Source: Streptomyces tuirus
Lineage (GTDB): Bacteria; Actinomycetota; Actinomycetes; Streptomycetales; Streptomycetaceae
DNA length: 64,000 nucleotides
Assembly (NCBI GenBank): GCA_018195615.1
Contig: JAGTPG010000002.1
Span: 4,209,501-4,273,500, forward strand
Direction of reading: 5' to 3'
Every line of letters begins with the position of its first letter. Within the stretch, counting starts at the first letter, position 1. The notes beneath the pieces are model-generated. The model had not been told where the DNA came from. It did not search any database and saw only the letters and a list, made by a program, of their open reading frames with translations. The translations under genes and the position numbers were made by a program. Shown here in pieces: positions 38,139 through 47,078 of the stretch.

Positions 38139-39307
38139 ATGGTTGCCCGGAGGAAAGTGGCCGTCGTCGGCGTCGCCCTCTCGGACTGCGGACGGGTGGA
38201 CGACACGACCCCCTACGCGCTGCACGCCCAGGCGGCCCGCCGCGCCCTGGCCGACGCGGGCCTGGACCGCTCGCTGGTCGACGGCTTCGCCTCGGCGGGC
38301 CTGGGCACCCTGGCGCCCGTCGAGGTCGCCGAGTACCTGGGACTGCGCCCCACCTGGGTCGACTCCACCTCGGTCGGCGGCTCCACCTGGGAGGTCATGG
38401 CGGCCCATGCGGCGGACGCGATCGCGGCCGGGCACGCGCGCGTGGTGCTGCTGGCCTACGGCTCCACAGCCCGGGCGGACGTCCACGCGGGCCGCCGCAC
38501 CGGCACGCTCTCTTTCGGCACCCGCGGCCCTCTCCAGTTCGAAGTCCCCTACGGCCACACCCTGATCGCCAAGTACGCCATGGCGGCCCGCCGCCACATG
38601 ATCGAGTACGGCACCACGATCGAGCAGCTGGCTCAGGTGGCGGTGCAGGCACGGGCCAACGCGTCCCTGAACCCGGAGGCGATGTTCCGCACCCCGGTCA
38701 CGGTCGACGACGTCCTGGCCGGCCCCATGATCGCGGACCCCTTCACCAAGCTGCACTGCTGCGTCCGCTCCGACGGCGGGGCGGCGGTGCTGCTGGCGGC
38801 CGAGGAGTACGTACGGGACTGCCGTACGGCACCGGTGTGGGTGCTGGGGAGCGGAGAGCACGTCTCGCACGCCGCGATGTCCGAGTGGCCGGACTTCACG
38901 GTGTCCCCGGCTGCGGTGAGCGGCCGGCTGGCCTTCGAGCGGGCCGGCGTACGGCCGGACGAGATCGACCTCGCGGAGATCTACGACGCGTTCACCTACA
39001 TGACCCTGGTGACGCTGGAGGACCTCGGCTTCTGCGAGAAGGGCGAGGGCGGGGCGTTCGTGGAGAAGGGACGGCTGCGGGTCGGGGCGGAGGGCTGCCG
39101 GTGAACACCGACGGGGGTGGGCTGTCGGCCCAGCACCCGGGGATGCGGGGGTTGTTCCTGCTGGTGGAGGCGGTGCGGCAGCTGCGCGGGGACGGCGGGG
39201 AGCGGCAGGTGCGCCGGAGCGACGGGGCGCTGCCGCGGCTGGCCGTCGCGTCCGGCACGGGTGGGTGGTTCTGCTCGTCGGGGACGGTGGTGCTGGGCAC
39301 CGGGTGA
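38139..39307 (+). CDS. Second thiolase-like Ltp protein, one frameshift
   Basis: About 390 residues (MVARRKVAVVGVALSDCGRV). The expected thiolase Cys loop is replaced by STSVGGSTWEVMAAHAADAI, with no Cys, which argues against thiolysis and for the Ltp aldolase type. DLAEIYDAFTYMTLVTLEDL keeps the Tyr seen in Ltp2-like aldolases. The frame changes near 39090; adding one G to the GGG run gives AEGLPVNTDGGGLSAQHPGM. Its DUF35 partner is probably the gene at 43896, which is under the same operator. Leaderless start from the operator promoter. Confidence 0.87.
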
Positions 39308-39394
39308 CCCGGTCGTGCGGCTCCCGGAACACCCGCTGCCGGCAAGGGCGTTGTGATGCCCGGAACGCCGACCGCCCTGCCGAAGGAGACCGGA

Positions 39395-39817
39395 ATGGCC
39401 CTGACCCGCGAAGAACGTGAACAGTTCCTGGCCGAGCCGCACATCGCCGCGCTCGCGGTCGACGCGGGCCGGGCCGCGCCCCGCTGACCGTGCCGATCTG
39501 GTACCAGTACGAGCCCGGGGCGACATCTGGATCATGACGGGCCTCGACTCCCGCAAGAACGAGCTGATCAGCGCGGCGGGCAGGTTCTCGCTGATGGTGG
39601 ACCGGCTGGAGCCGACGATCCGCTACGTGTCGGTCGAAGGTCCCGTCGTCGACACCTCCCCGCCACCCTGGACCAGCTCCGGGAGATCTCGGCACGCTAT
39701 CTGCCCGCCGAGAAGGTCGAGGGCTATGTGGACTCCGCCTGGAAGAACCACGGCGAGCAGCTGGTGCTGCGCATGCGGCCGGAGCGCTGGGTGTCGTCGG
39801 ACCTGGGCCAGGTGTGA
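39395..39817 (+). CDS. PPOX-class F420-dependent family protein, three frameshifts
   Basis: About 141 residues from ATG 39395 with GAAGGAG upstream (MALTREEREQFLAEPHIAAL). The split-barrel pattern PLTVPIWYQYEPGGDIWIMT, KNELISAAGRFSLMVDRLEP and a C-terminal QLVLRMRPERWVSSDLGQV place it in the pyridoxamine-phosphate-oxidase-like/F420 superfamily. Frame changes at about 39473, 39520 and 39658 all fall in G or C runs. Many relatives bind F420 or heme; substrate unknown. It follows the Ltp gene by 87 bases and may be part of that transcript. Confidence 0.8.
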
Positions 39818-39843
39818 CGGGGACACCCGGGTGACAATCGGGG

Positions 39844-40506
39844 ATGGCAACCGATCTTCACGAGCTGCTGAGGTCACTGCGGGTCTGGGACCCGGAGGTC
39901 ACCGAGCTGCCGTCCTTCGCCCCGGGCCGCCCCGCCACCCCGCTGGAGCTGTTCACCGAGTGGTTCGCGGCGGCGGTGGCGGCCGGGCAGTCCGAGCCGC
40001 ACACCATGTCGCTGGCGACCTCGGACGAGTCCGGCCTGCCCGACGTGCGGATCGTGATGCTGCACGGCGCGGACGAGGCCGGCTGGTCCTTCGCGTCCCA
40101 CGCCGGCAGCCGCAAGGGCCGCCACCTCGCCGCCCGCCCGTACGCCGCGCTGGGCTTCTACTGGCCGGTGCTGGGCCGGCAGGTGCGGGTGCGCGGCCCT
40201 GTGTCGGCCGCCCCGTCCGCCGACGCCCAGGGCGACCTGCACGCCCGCTCCACGGGCGCGCTGGCGGCGGCGCTGACCGGGCGGCAGAGCGAGGTCCTCG
40301 GCTCGGTGGAGGAACTGGCACGGGCCTCCGCGGCGGCCTGGGAGCGGGCCGCGCGGGAGCCGGGGGCACCGGTGCCCTCCTGGACGCTGTACCGGCTGCG
40401 GGCCGAGGAAGTGGAGTTCTTCCAGGGCGACGAGGCGCGGCGGCATGTGCGGCTTCGATACCGGCGGGCGGAGGAGGGCTGGACGCGGGAACTCCTCTGG
40501 CCGTGA
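39844..40506 (+). CDS. Pyridoxamine 5'-phosphate oxidase-like flavoprotein
   Basis: A 220-residue PdxH-type protein. SLATSDESGLPDVRIVMLHG and SFASHAGSRKGRHLAARPYA are the FMN-binding core, GFYWPVLGRQVRVRGPVSAA the second strand set, and the C-terminal RHVRLRYRRAEEGWTRELLWP the R-x-x-R/W-x-x-x-x-L-x-P tail of PNPOx. It either oxidises pyridoxamine phosphate or is one of the PhzG-like side branches. It ends 11 bases before the convergent GNAT gene. Intact, no operator. Confidence 0.85.
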   Translation: MATDLHELLRSLRVWDPEVTELPSFAPGRPATPLELFTEWFAAAVAAGQSEPHTMSLATSDESGLPDVRIVMLHGADEAGWSFASHAGSRKGRHLAARPYAALGFYWPVLGRQVRVRGPVSAAPSADAQGDLHARSTGALAAALTGRQSEVLGSVEELARASAAAWERAAREPGAPVPSWTLYRLRAEEVEFFQGDEARRHVRLRYRRAEEGWTRELLWP

Positions 40507-40516
40507 GCGAGGAGTG

Positions 40517-41389
40517 CTACATGCCGTTCGGTGTGAAGTCGTACACCGCGAAGTCCGCCACCGGCCGATAACCGATCCGCTGGTACAGGTTGTTGCTGGT
40601 CGGGTTGGCCAGGTCCGTGAAGAGGAGGACCTCCTGGGCCCGGCGGCCAGGGCGGCGCGGCTGACCTCGGCCGTGGCGGCGCCCGCGTAGCCGCGGCCGC
40701 GGAGGTGGGCGGGGTGTAGACCGAGGACACCCGGACCTGGTCGGCGACCTGGGGTGTCGCCCCGGCCATGGCGACGGGGTGCCGTCGGGGCTCTCCAGAA
40801 GGTGATGCCGCCCCGCTCGATGATGTCGTCCGCCCACTCACCGGCATCCCGGACGGTGCCCGCGCCGATGGCCTCCGCGCACTCCACGTGCCAGCGGACG
40901 AGCCGCTCACGGTCCGACCGCACGGCGATCCGGGGCCTGCCGGGTGGCGCCGGCCGGGGCGCGGTCAGGGTGCCGAGCCGGTAAAGCCGCTGGTGCTGCC
41001 GGAGCGTGGCCGTGGCTCCCGTGTGCCGCTGCCAGGCCTCGACGAAGGCGGCGGCGGTGGCACGCTCGGCGCTCACGCCGGGCAGGGCCGCCCGAGCGCG
41101 GCCAGCTGCCTGGCGAGACCATCGGCCTCGTCCGCAGCGAGGGCGGTGAGGTTCAGCCAGTGCGGGGGCGTGCGAAAGAACGTCGCCCGGACCGCCCCGC
41201 CCGGTCCAGCACTCCGAACTCCGGTGCGCCGTCGCCGTACACGTGCGATCCGCGCGTGCGCAGTGTCTCCGTGACGGTCAACGGGACGGTGTGCAGCGCC
41301 GGTCGGGAGCGGAGAAACGCTCCGGCCCGGGCCAGGAATTCATCGAGGCCCGGGTGAGGTGCCAGTCGTCGGAAGGCATGCCCCATCAT
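40517..41389 (-). CDS. GNAT-family acetyltransferase, about five frameshifts
   Basis: Roughly 292 residues when the pieces are joined (MMGHAFRRLAPHPGLDEFLA at the start, VYDFTPNGM at the end). The acetyl-CoA binding region is visible as SSVYTPP-HLRGRGYAGAATAEVSRA (the R-x-x-G-x-G/A loop) and a final LFTDLANPTSNNLYQRIGYR, the typical N-x-x-x-N-x-L-Y-x-x-x-G-F/Y motif. Frame changes lie near 41200, 41095, 40795, 40710 and 40650, all in G/C runs. It has a long N-terminal extension like many Streptomyces GNATs. Substrate unknown. This is the most heavily interrupted gene in the window. Confidence 0.75.
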
Positions 41390-41441
41390 GCCGCCGACGT
41401 CCTCCCCGCCTCATCCCCTTTACGCCCCGCCCTCCGTCGGC

Positions 41442-41654
41442 TCACTTGCCGCTGTCCTCGGCGAGGGTGTGCGCCACCAGCGCGTTGGCGTGGCCGTGCC
41501 CCAGGCCGTGTTCGGTCTTGAGCCAGCTGACGAGTTCCATGTGCCGGGTCAGGGGCGAGGAGCGGATGAGCGCCTGCCAGTCGGCGATCGGCCGGCCGTA
41601 CTTCTTCTCGATCGAGGGGAAGTAGCTCGCGGGCCCCTTCACGGGTGCGGTCAT
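41442..41654 (-). CDS. DUF4287 small protein
   Basis: A 70-residue protein, MTAPVKGPASYFPSIEKKYG, with IADWQALIRSS, then HMELVSWLKTEHGLGHGHAN, the typical DUF4287 layout. ATG 41654 was chosen for its upstream AAGGGA; an in-frame ATG at 41684 would add ten residues. The helix-rich domain resembles parts of DNA-glycosylase-like or DUF5655 proteins but its function is not known. Between two GNAT genes on the same strand. Confidence 0.75.
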   Translation of the reverse strand: MTAPVKGPASYFPSIEKKYGRPIADWQALIRSSPLTRHMELVSWLKTEHGLGHGHANALVAHTLAEDSGK

Positions 41655-41766
41655 CTCGGGCGGTCCCTTCTCTGCGGTTGCCATGGATGACCGCCGGCGC
41701 GGGGTGAACTGATCGCCCCCCGGGGTGATCCACGTCACTTCTTCCTGCCCGGCCCCATGGGGCCCC

Positions 41767-42367
41767 TCACGGATCCGTCGGCTCCGGATCCGTCGCCAGG
41801 CGGGCGTGCAGATGGGCGTCCCGGAACGCGTCGTGCCGGCCCTCCTCGAAGATCGCCCCGCGCAAGGTGCCCTCGTAGGCGAAACCGCACCGCTCGGCGA
41901 TCCGGCAGGACACGTCGTGGCCCACGGCGTGGTCCAGCTCCAGGCGGTGCAGGCCGAGTTCCTCGAAGGCCCAGCGGGTGGCGAGCAGGAGCGCCCTGGT
42001 GGCCACGCCCCGGCCGCGGGCCTCGGGAGCACCCAGTAGCCGACGCGGGCGACCTTCAGGTGGTACTTGATCTCGTTGACGCCGATGTGCCCCAGTGCCG
42101 TGTCGCTGCTCGCGTCCGCGACCCGGAAGGACATCGACGTACCCTCCGCCGCGCTCTGCTCCCGCGCGAGCAGCGACTCCCGGGCACTCGCCCGGTCCGT
42201 GACCAGCCGCAGCGGGGTGTTCCAGCGCCGGAACTCAGCATCCCGCAGGCCGCGCAGCCACGTCTCGACGTCGGAGCCGGAACCGGCGTTCCAGGGGCGC
42301 AGGTGGAGGCCGTGGCCGTGCGGTTCCGGGTGGGGCGGGTCAGGGAGTTGTCGCGTATCGGGGCCAT
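41767..42367 (-). CDS. GNAT-family acetyltransferase, two frameshifts
   Basis: About 200 residues. After one base is added near 42330 (CCCC run) the start reads MAPIRDNSLTRPHPEPHGHG; the middle holds ARESLLAREQSAAEGTSMSF and KVARVGYWVLPEARGRGVAT (the acetyl-CoA R-x-x-G-x-A loop, joined across a second frame change near 42025), and the end has CGFAYEGTLRGAIFEEGRHD, typical of ribosomal-protein-N-acetyltransferase (RimJ/RimL) type enzymes. Its ATG overlaps in antisense the ATG-like start of the following plus-strand gene. Confidence 0.8.
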
Positions 42368-42866
42368 GGGGCCATTCAAGCGCGTGGTACGGGATACGGG
42401 CTGTGGTGACCGGGGGAAAGCAGTTGCCCCCGACCTCGTTCCGCTGAACGATCCCCAGGCACTCCGGCTGACGCCCGACGAGTGGATGATCCCCCTGTTC
42501 GGCGAGTCGGAGGCGGACGGGAAACGCGATGTGCTGGAGGGACGGCTGCTGTGGCTCGCCCTGGAGGCCCTGAAGCTCGGCACCGACGTGGTCCTGGATT
42601 TCGGCTGCTGGTCCCGGGCCGAGCGGTCGGCGATCCGCCGGCTGGTGGAGTCGGTGGGCGCGTCCTGCCTCCTGGTGTACGTGCCCGTGGACCAGGAGAC
42701 GCAACGCGTTCGGATCGCCCGGCGGCAGGCGGCCACGCCGGACCAGACCTTTCCGATCAGTGAGGCGGAGCTCCTGCGCTGGAGGGCTCGGTTCGAGGAG
42801 CCCACCCCCTCGGAAATCGAGGGCGTGGGCGTGATGCTCCGCCTCCAGGCTGGTCCGACTGGCTGA
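42366..42866 (+). CDS. ATP/GTP-binding kinase-like protein with degenerate N-terminus
   Basis: The clear part (from about 42460) reads ALRLTPDEWMIPLFGESEAD, TDVVLDFGCWSRAERSAIRR and YVPVDQETQRVRIARRQAAT, matching small AAA/zeta-toxin-like P-loop kinases of actinomycetes. In those proteins a G-x-x-G-x-G-K-T/S loop comes 25-30 residues earlier; here that region is only TGCGDRGKAVA in frame or AVVTGGKQLP in the next frame. The 5' part is therefore either damaged by sequence error or truly degenerate. Start at 42366 is nominal. Confidence 0.55.
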   Translation: MGPFKRVVRDTGCGDRGKAVAPDLVPLNDPQALRLTPDEWMIPLFGESEADGKRDVLEGRLLWLALEALKLGTDVVLDFGCWSRAERSAIRRLVESVGASCLLVYVPVDQETQRVRIARRQAATPDQTFPISEAELLRWRARFEEPTPSEIEGVGVMLRLQAGPTG

Positions 42867-42918
42867 GGTGGGCCGCGGATCGGTGGCCGTCGCTCGCCTG
42901 ACTCCCCGGCCGGCGTGG

Positions 42919-43749
42919 TCAGCGGGGATCGCTCAGGAGACCGGCGATCTGCTCGTGCAGTCCGTGCGGCAGGCGCAGGGGCCAGCGGTCGGCCGCCTCG
43001 GCCGCCAGGTCGCGGCTCCAGCGCCAGCTGTGCCGCGCGGCCGTGCGTACGTCCTGGTCGCGGGCGGCGGCCGTGGTGGCGACGTAGCGATCGCGGTCGG
43101 CGGCGGGCAGGTCCTGCTCCAGCGCGCGGCTCGGCGTGAGCCAGTGGACCGTGCTGTCCCGCAGCAGACGGCAGAGCTGGAGCTGCAGGGGTGCGACGAC
43201 GATGTGCAGCGCGGCGTGCGCGCGGGCGATCTCGCCGCGGGCCAGGACGTGGGCGAGCATGAGCGTCCAGTTGGCCAGTTCGTCGGTCAGCTGCTGGGCG
43301 GTGGCCGCCGGTTCGGGCGGCTGGAAGGCGGCCAGCCGCCGTGCCGCCCGGGTCAGCCGCCCGGTGCGGTCGAGCAGGACGGCGTCGTCGGGGCGCGGCA
43401 GGTGCACCATGCCCTGCCAGGTGGGCACTTCGTCGATGCCGGTGCCCGCCGCGGTGAGGTGGAACTCGCCGCGCATCAGATCGTCGAAGACGACGGCGAG
43501 GATTCCGTGCATGTTGGTGTACGCCAGCTGCAGCGGTGCCAGTCGCGCCAGGAAGGCGGGGCCGTCGAAGTCGGCGAGGTGCTCGTCCCGGATGTAGAGG
43601 TACGCCTCGATGTCGGAATGGGCGTCGGCCTCGCCGAGGGTCCACGAACCGTAGAGCAGGACGCCCTCCAGTCGCGTGTCCTCCTGGGCGATTCGCCGCA
43701 GGCGGGCGATGCGTTCGTCCAGGGCGGTGCAGGCGGAACGTGAGTGCAT
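42919..43749 (-). CDS. Lincosamide nucleotidyltransferase-like protein
   Basis: A 276-residue nucleotidyltransferase. GVLLYGSWTLGEADAHSDIE is the G-S-x-x-x-G-x-x-D-x-x-S-D motif with the catalytic Asp pair; LQLAYTNMHGILAVVFDDLM and RGEFHLT, then LANWTLMLAHVLARGEIARA and HWLTPSRALEQDLPAADRDR, closely follow the layout I know from LnuB/LnuF lincosamide O-nucleotidyltransferases. Intact and of standard length. It could inactivate lincosamides by adenylylation, or act on another small molecule. No neighbouring antibiotic genes. Confidence 0.75.
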   Translation of the reverse strand: MHSRSACTALDERIARLRRIAQEDTRLEGVLLYGSWTLGEADAHSDIEAYLYIRDEHLADFDGPAFLARLAPLQLAYTNMHGILAVVFDDLMRGEFHLTAAGTGIDEVPTWQGMVHLPRPDDAVLLDRTGRLTRAARRLAAFQPPEPAATAQQLTDELANWTLMLAHVLARGEIARAHAALHIVVAPLQLQLCRLLRDSTVHWLTPSRALEQDLPAADRDRYVATTAAARDQDVRTAARHSWRWSRDLAAEAADRWPLRLPHGLHEQIAGLLSDPR

Positions 43750-43895
43750 GAGGTGGGTTTCTCCTGAGGTGAGCGTGCGGGCACGTCGGCGGGGCCCGGG
43801 GACCTGCCGGGCGCATGTCCGTGGACCGTCCTGGTCCGCTCAGGAGAAGTTGCACATGGTCGGCATCGTACGGAACGTACGGCGGGGAAGGCGAC

Positions 43896-44317
43896 TCATT
43901 TGTGTTGCTCCAGGGCGCCTGCGGAAGGCGTCGTCGGAGCGGTCCGGAACACCGGGATCCCCTCCCGGAACACCACTTCCAGCTCCGCCCCGCCGACAGC
44001 TCCCCGTCGCTCACGATCTCCGTCATCATCCGCGGCCCCTCGGCCAGGTCCACCACGGCGGCGACGTACGGCGTGCGGTCCGTGAAGGGCGGCAGGTCGT
44101 TGCGGTGGACGACGGACCAGGTGTAGAGGGTGGCGCGGCCGCTCGCGGGCTCCCAGGTGACGTCCTCGCTCCAGCAGTGCGGGCAGAACTCCCTCGGGTA
44201 GTGGTGGGCCCGGCCGCAGGCCCGGCAGCGGCGGATCAGCAGCCGACCCTCGGCGGCGGCGTCCCAGTACGTCCGGGTGAAGGCGTCGGGCTCGGGCAGG
44301 TCGAAGCGCCCGGGCAT
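43896..44317 (-). CDS. Zn-ribbon/OB-fold DUF35 protein, one frameshift
   Basis: About 140 residues (MPGRFDLPEPDAFTRTYWDA). The zinc ribbon is RRCRACGRAHHYPREFCPHC with two Cys-x2-Cys pairs, then the OB fold (SGRATLYTWSVVHRNDLPPF, YVAAVVDLAEGPRMMTEIVS). The frame changes near 44003; one G restores a C-terminus ending SAGALEQHK before TGA. ATG 44317 overlaps the DoxX stop. As the second gene of an operator-led unit it is the likely acyl-CoA-binding partner of the Ltp protein at 38139 in an aldolase complex. Confidence 0.87.
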
Positions 44318-44765
44318 CAGAACAGCCCCATCGCGCTGTCCAGCGACCAGGTCTGCCAGGACATCCCGAACAGGGCGACCACGGACATCAGCGCCATCAT
44401 CGTGTTCTGCCCCTGCTCGGCCACGTCGTGGATCATCAGGGTGAGGTACAGGGCGTTGAGGAGGAACCCGCCGGCCAGGGCGATCGGGGTGAGGAAGCCC
44501 GCGATCAGGCCGAGTCCGAGGGCGAGTTCCGCGTAGACGACGATGTGCGCCATCAGGCGTGGGTGGGGCGCGACGGCCGCCTGGAACCCCGACCGGACCG
44601 CCCTCCAGCGGTGCTCGGCAGCTATCCCGCCGCCCACGCGATGCCGGTGCCGCGTTCGAACCAGGCCTTGCGGTCCTTGTGCCGCCAGCTCTCCAGCCAC
44701 CACAGCCCGAGCCCGATGCGCAGTACGGCCAGCCACTCCGCTCCGGTGAGCCAGATCGAGTCCAT
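44317..44765 (-). CDS. DoxX-family membrane protein, one frameshift
   Basis: About 149 residues from ATG 44765 (MDSIWLTGAEWLAVLRIGLG). Four membrane helices: about 10-28, 68-90 (LMAHIVVYAELALGLGLIAG), 92-112 and 118-140. The LRIGLGLWWLESWRHK start and GFLTPIALAGGFLLNALYLT match DoxX/TQO-subunit-like proteins. The frame changes near 44630 (GGG run). The operator ends three bases before the ATG, with no room for a ribosome site, hence leaderless. Its role in the pathway could be quinone-linked electron transfer, which is conjecture. Confidence 0.83.
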
Positions 44766-44768
44766 AGA

Positions 44769-44787
44769 ATCTGACGGTACGTCAGAT
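44769..44787. promoter_or_regulatory. Regulon operator, exact core, abutting DoxX start
   Basis: ATCTGACGGTACGTCAGAT has both halves exact including AT flanks. It is three bases from the minus-strand ATG at 44765 and about 200 bases from the divergent monooxygenase gene. Confidence 0.85.
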
Positions 44788-44985
44788 AAGTGGATTCGCA
44801 AGACCCCGCGAGCTGCCGGAGCCGCGCGCTCCCTCCCACCCCGTCAGGAACGATCGCCGGCTCACCACAATCAGGCTCACTACGCCACGGGCCCCACCCC
44901 CTCTCCCTACAGCCGTGATCAATCCGAAACCAATTCCGGTCTTGACCGAGACCCATCAAGCAGGCCTGTGGCTACGCTCGCGCTC

Positions 44986-46200
44986 ATGGACGAGTCCACA
45001 ACGCCCCCACACTCCTCCGCGCACCCCACACCGGACCGCCCCGTCTACGTCATCGGCGGCGGCCCCGGCGGACTCGCCGCCGCGTACGCGCTGCGCGCCC
45101 GGGGCATACGGGCGGTCGTCCTGGAGAAGTCCGACCGGGTCGGGGCGTCCTGGCGCGGCCACTACGACCGGCTGCACCTGCACACGACCCGCCGCCTGTC
45201 GGCCCTGCCCGGGCTGCCGATGCCACGCCGGTTCGGGCGGTGGGTGTCCCGGGACAACGTGGTGCGCTACCTGGAGAAGTACGCCGAGCACCACCGGCTG
45301 GAGATCGTCACGGGTGTCGAGGTGTCCCGGGTCGAGCGCGCGCCCGACGGCACGGGGTGGCTGCTGCACGCCACCGGCGGACGGGAGCTGACCGGCGCGG
45401 CGGTCGTCGTCGCGACCGGCTACAACCACACCCCGCGCCTGCCCGACTGGCCCGGCCGCGACTCCTTCACCGGCGAGTTCCTGCACGCCGGCGAGTACCG
45501 CAACGGCAAGCCCTACGCGGGCCGGGACGTCCTCGTCGTCGGGGTCGGCAACACCGGCGCCGAGATCGCCGTTGACCTCGTGGAGAGCGGCGCCTCACGG
45601 GTCCGGCTGGCGGTCCGCACCGTCCCGCACATCCTGCGCCGTTCGACCGCGGGCTGGGCCGCCCAGTACAGCGGTGTCCTCGTACGGCGGCTGCCGGTGG
45701 GACTCGTCGACCGGATCAGCCGGGTGCAGGCCAAGGTGGCCCTTCCCGACCTGTCGGCACACGGTCTGCCGCGTCCCGACACCGGGCTGTACACCAGGGT
45801 GAAGCAGGGGGCGATCCCGGTACAGGACGTCGGTCTGATCGACGCCGTGCGCAAGGGAAGAGTGGAGATCGTGGCCGCCGTGGACGGCTTCGAGGACGGC
45901 GGCAAGATCGCGCTGGCCGACGGCACCCGGATCTCCCCGGACGTCGTGATCGCCGCCACCGGGTACGTCCGTGCCCTGGAGGGCCTGGTGGGCCACCTCG
46001 ACGTGCTCGACACTCGCGGCAAGCCCGTCGTCCACGGCGCGCGCACCCCGCCCGATGCCCCCGGCCTGTACTTCACGGGCTTCACCAACCCGATCAGCGG
46101 CAACCTCCGCGAGATGGCGATCGACGCGGTGAAGATCGCGAAGGCGATCACACGGGACAGCTCGGCCGCCACGGGGGCGGTGTCGCGGCTGCCGGGCTAG
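44986..46200 (+). CDS. Flavin-containing monooxygenase
   Basis: A 404-residue FAD/NADPH monooxygenase from ATG 44986. VYVIGGGPGGLAAAYALRAR is the FAD site, FTGEFLHAGEYRNGKPYAGR the FxGxxxHxxxY/W fingerprint of the FMO/YUCCA/Baeyer-Villiger group, and DVLVVGVGNTGAEIAVDLVE the NADPH site; VIAATGY closes the family pattern. A TACGCT -10-like box lies seven bases before the ATG, suggesting a leaderless transcript. It would hydroxylate or insert oxygen next to a carbonyl; lactone products would suit the SMP-30-like gene at 25993. The operator lies about 200 bases upstream, so control by it is less sure. Confidence 0.87.
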   Translation: MDESTTPPHSSAHPTPDRPVYVIGGGPGGLAAAYALRARGIRAVVLEKSDRVGASWRGHYDRLHLHTTRRLSALPGLPMPRRFGRWVSRDNVVRYLEKYAEHHRLEIVTGVEVSRVERAPDGTGWLLHATGGRELTGAAVVVATGYNHTPRLPDWPGRDSFTGEFLHAGEYRNGKPYAGRDVLVVGVGNTGAEIAVDLVESGASRVRLAVRTVPHILRRSTAGWAAQYSGVLVRRLPVGLVDRISRVQAKVALPDLSAHGLPRPDTGLYTRVKQGAIPVQDVGLIDAVRKGRVEIVAAVDGFEDGGKIALADGTRISPDVVIAATGYVRALEGLVGHLDVLDTRGKPVVHGARTPPDAPGLYFTGFTNPISGNLREMAIDAVKIAKAITRDSSAATGAVSRLPG

Positions 46201-47036
46201 GCCCACCGGCCCGGGCTGTGGTCGGGCAGTGTCAGGTCGGTGACCAGGCCGTAGTGGTCGCTCGCGTGGACGCCCGCCACCGGTTCCACCAGGACGCGCC
46301 GGCAGGAGGAGACCCGCAGGGTGGGGCCGTGCGGTCCGCATCGGAGCAGGATGTAGTCGATGCGGCGGTCCGACACCTCGGGCATGTCGCCCTGCCGTAC
46401 GAGCGGATTGCCGGAGCTGAACGTCGGTCCCGGTTCGCCGGGATGGACGGCCGACCAGGTGTCCTCGAAGCAGACGCTCATGCCGTCGAGTGACTGCAGC
46501 CCTTTCAGAAACCGCACACTGGCGGCCTGAGGGGGCGCGTCGAAGTCCCCGAGCATGACCGTGTGACGCACGGGGTGCTCGGCGACGACCCTCTCGACCA
46601 GACGTGCGGCGACGAGCGCCTGCAACTCCCGTTCGCGCTCATAGCCGTAGGGCCAGCTCGGCTTGTGGTGCACCACGAGGACCGTGCCGAGGGGTTCGGG
46701 CAGCGGGAGTTCCGCGGCGACGACGCCGCACCAACTGGTGTTCGCCGTCCGCCTGGTCACCTCGAGGGGATCCGTTACGGTGCGCCCGAAGGGACGGCGG
46801 GCGGCCAGTACCGCTCCCACACCGTCGGAGGACCATCGGGGATGCGGAACGACATGCCAGCCCGCGTCGACGAGCGCCGCCACGTCCCCACGCGTCACCT
46901 CCTGGAGCGCGAGCACGTCCGGCTCCCGGCGCCGCAGCTCCCGCGCCAGCACGGCCCGCCGGCCGGGACCGTCGGCGTACTGCGGTGCCAGCACATTCAT
47001 GGTCATCAACCGCATACCGGGTGTCACATCCGTCAT
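46197..47036 (-). CDS. Endonuclease/exonuclease/phosphatase family protein
   Basis: A 279-residue EEP-fold protein from ATG 47036 (MTDVTPGMRLMTMNVLAPQY). TMNVLAPQYADG, PDVLALQEVTRGDVAALVDA (catalytic Glu), VVHHKPSWPYGYER, VMLGDFDAPPQAAS and the C-terminal VSDRRIDYILLR and HASDHYGLVTDL give the full motif set. Its stop overlaps the monooxygenase stop by three bases, tail to tail. It is divergent from the ADP-forming ligase with a double operator between; the first operator is 42 bases from its start, so it may be co-regulated, though a nuclease fold in a catabolic regulon would be unusual. Confidence 0.83.
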   Translation of the reverse strand: MTDVTPGMRLMTMNVLAPQYADGPGRRAVLARELRRREPDVLALQEVTRGDVAALVDAGWHVVPHPRWSSDGVGAVLAARRPFGRTVTDPLEVTRRTANTSWCGVVAAELPLPEPLGTVLVVHHKPSWPYGYERERELQALVAARLVERVVAEHPVRHTVMLGDFDAPPQAASVRFLKGLQSLDGMSVCFEDTWSAVHPGEPGPTFSSGNPLVRQGDMPEVSDRRIDYILLRCGPHGPTLRVSSCRRVLVEPVAGVHASDHYGLVTDLTLPDHSPGRWA

Positions 47037-47078
47037 CGTTTCAGCGTGACACAGCCAACTTCGGCCGTTCACGACCAT

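Noticed and set aside
42366..42866. Zeta-toxin assignment for the kinase-like frame
   Set aside because: No epsilon antitoxin neighbour and the P-loop cannot be seen.
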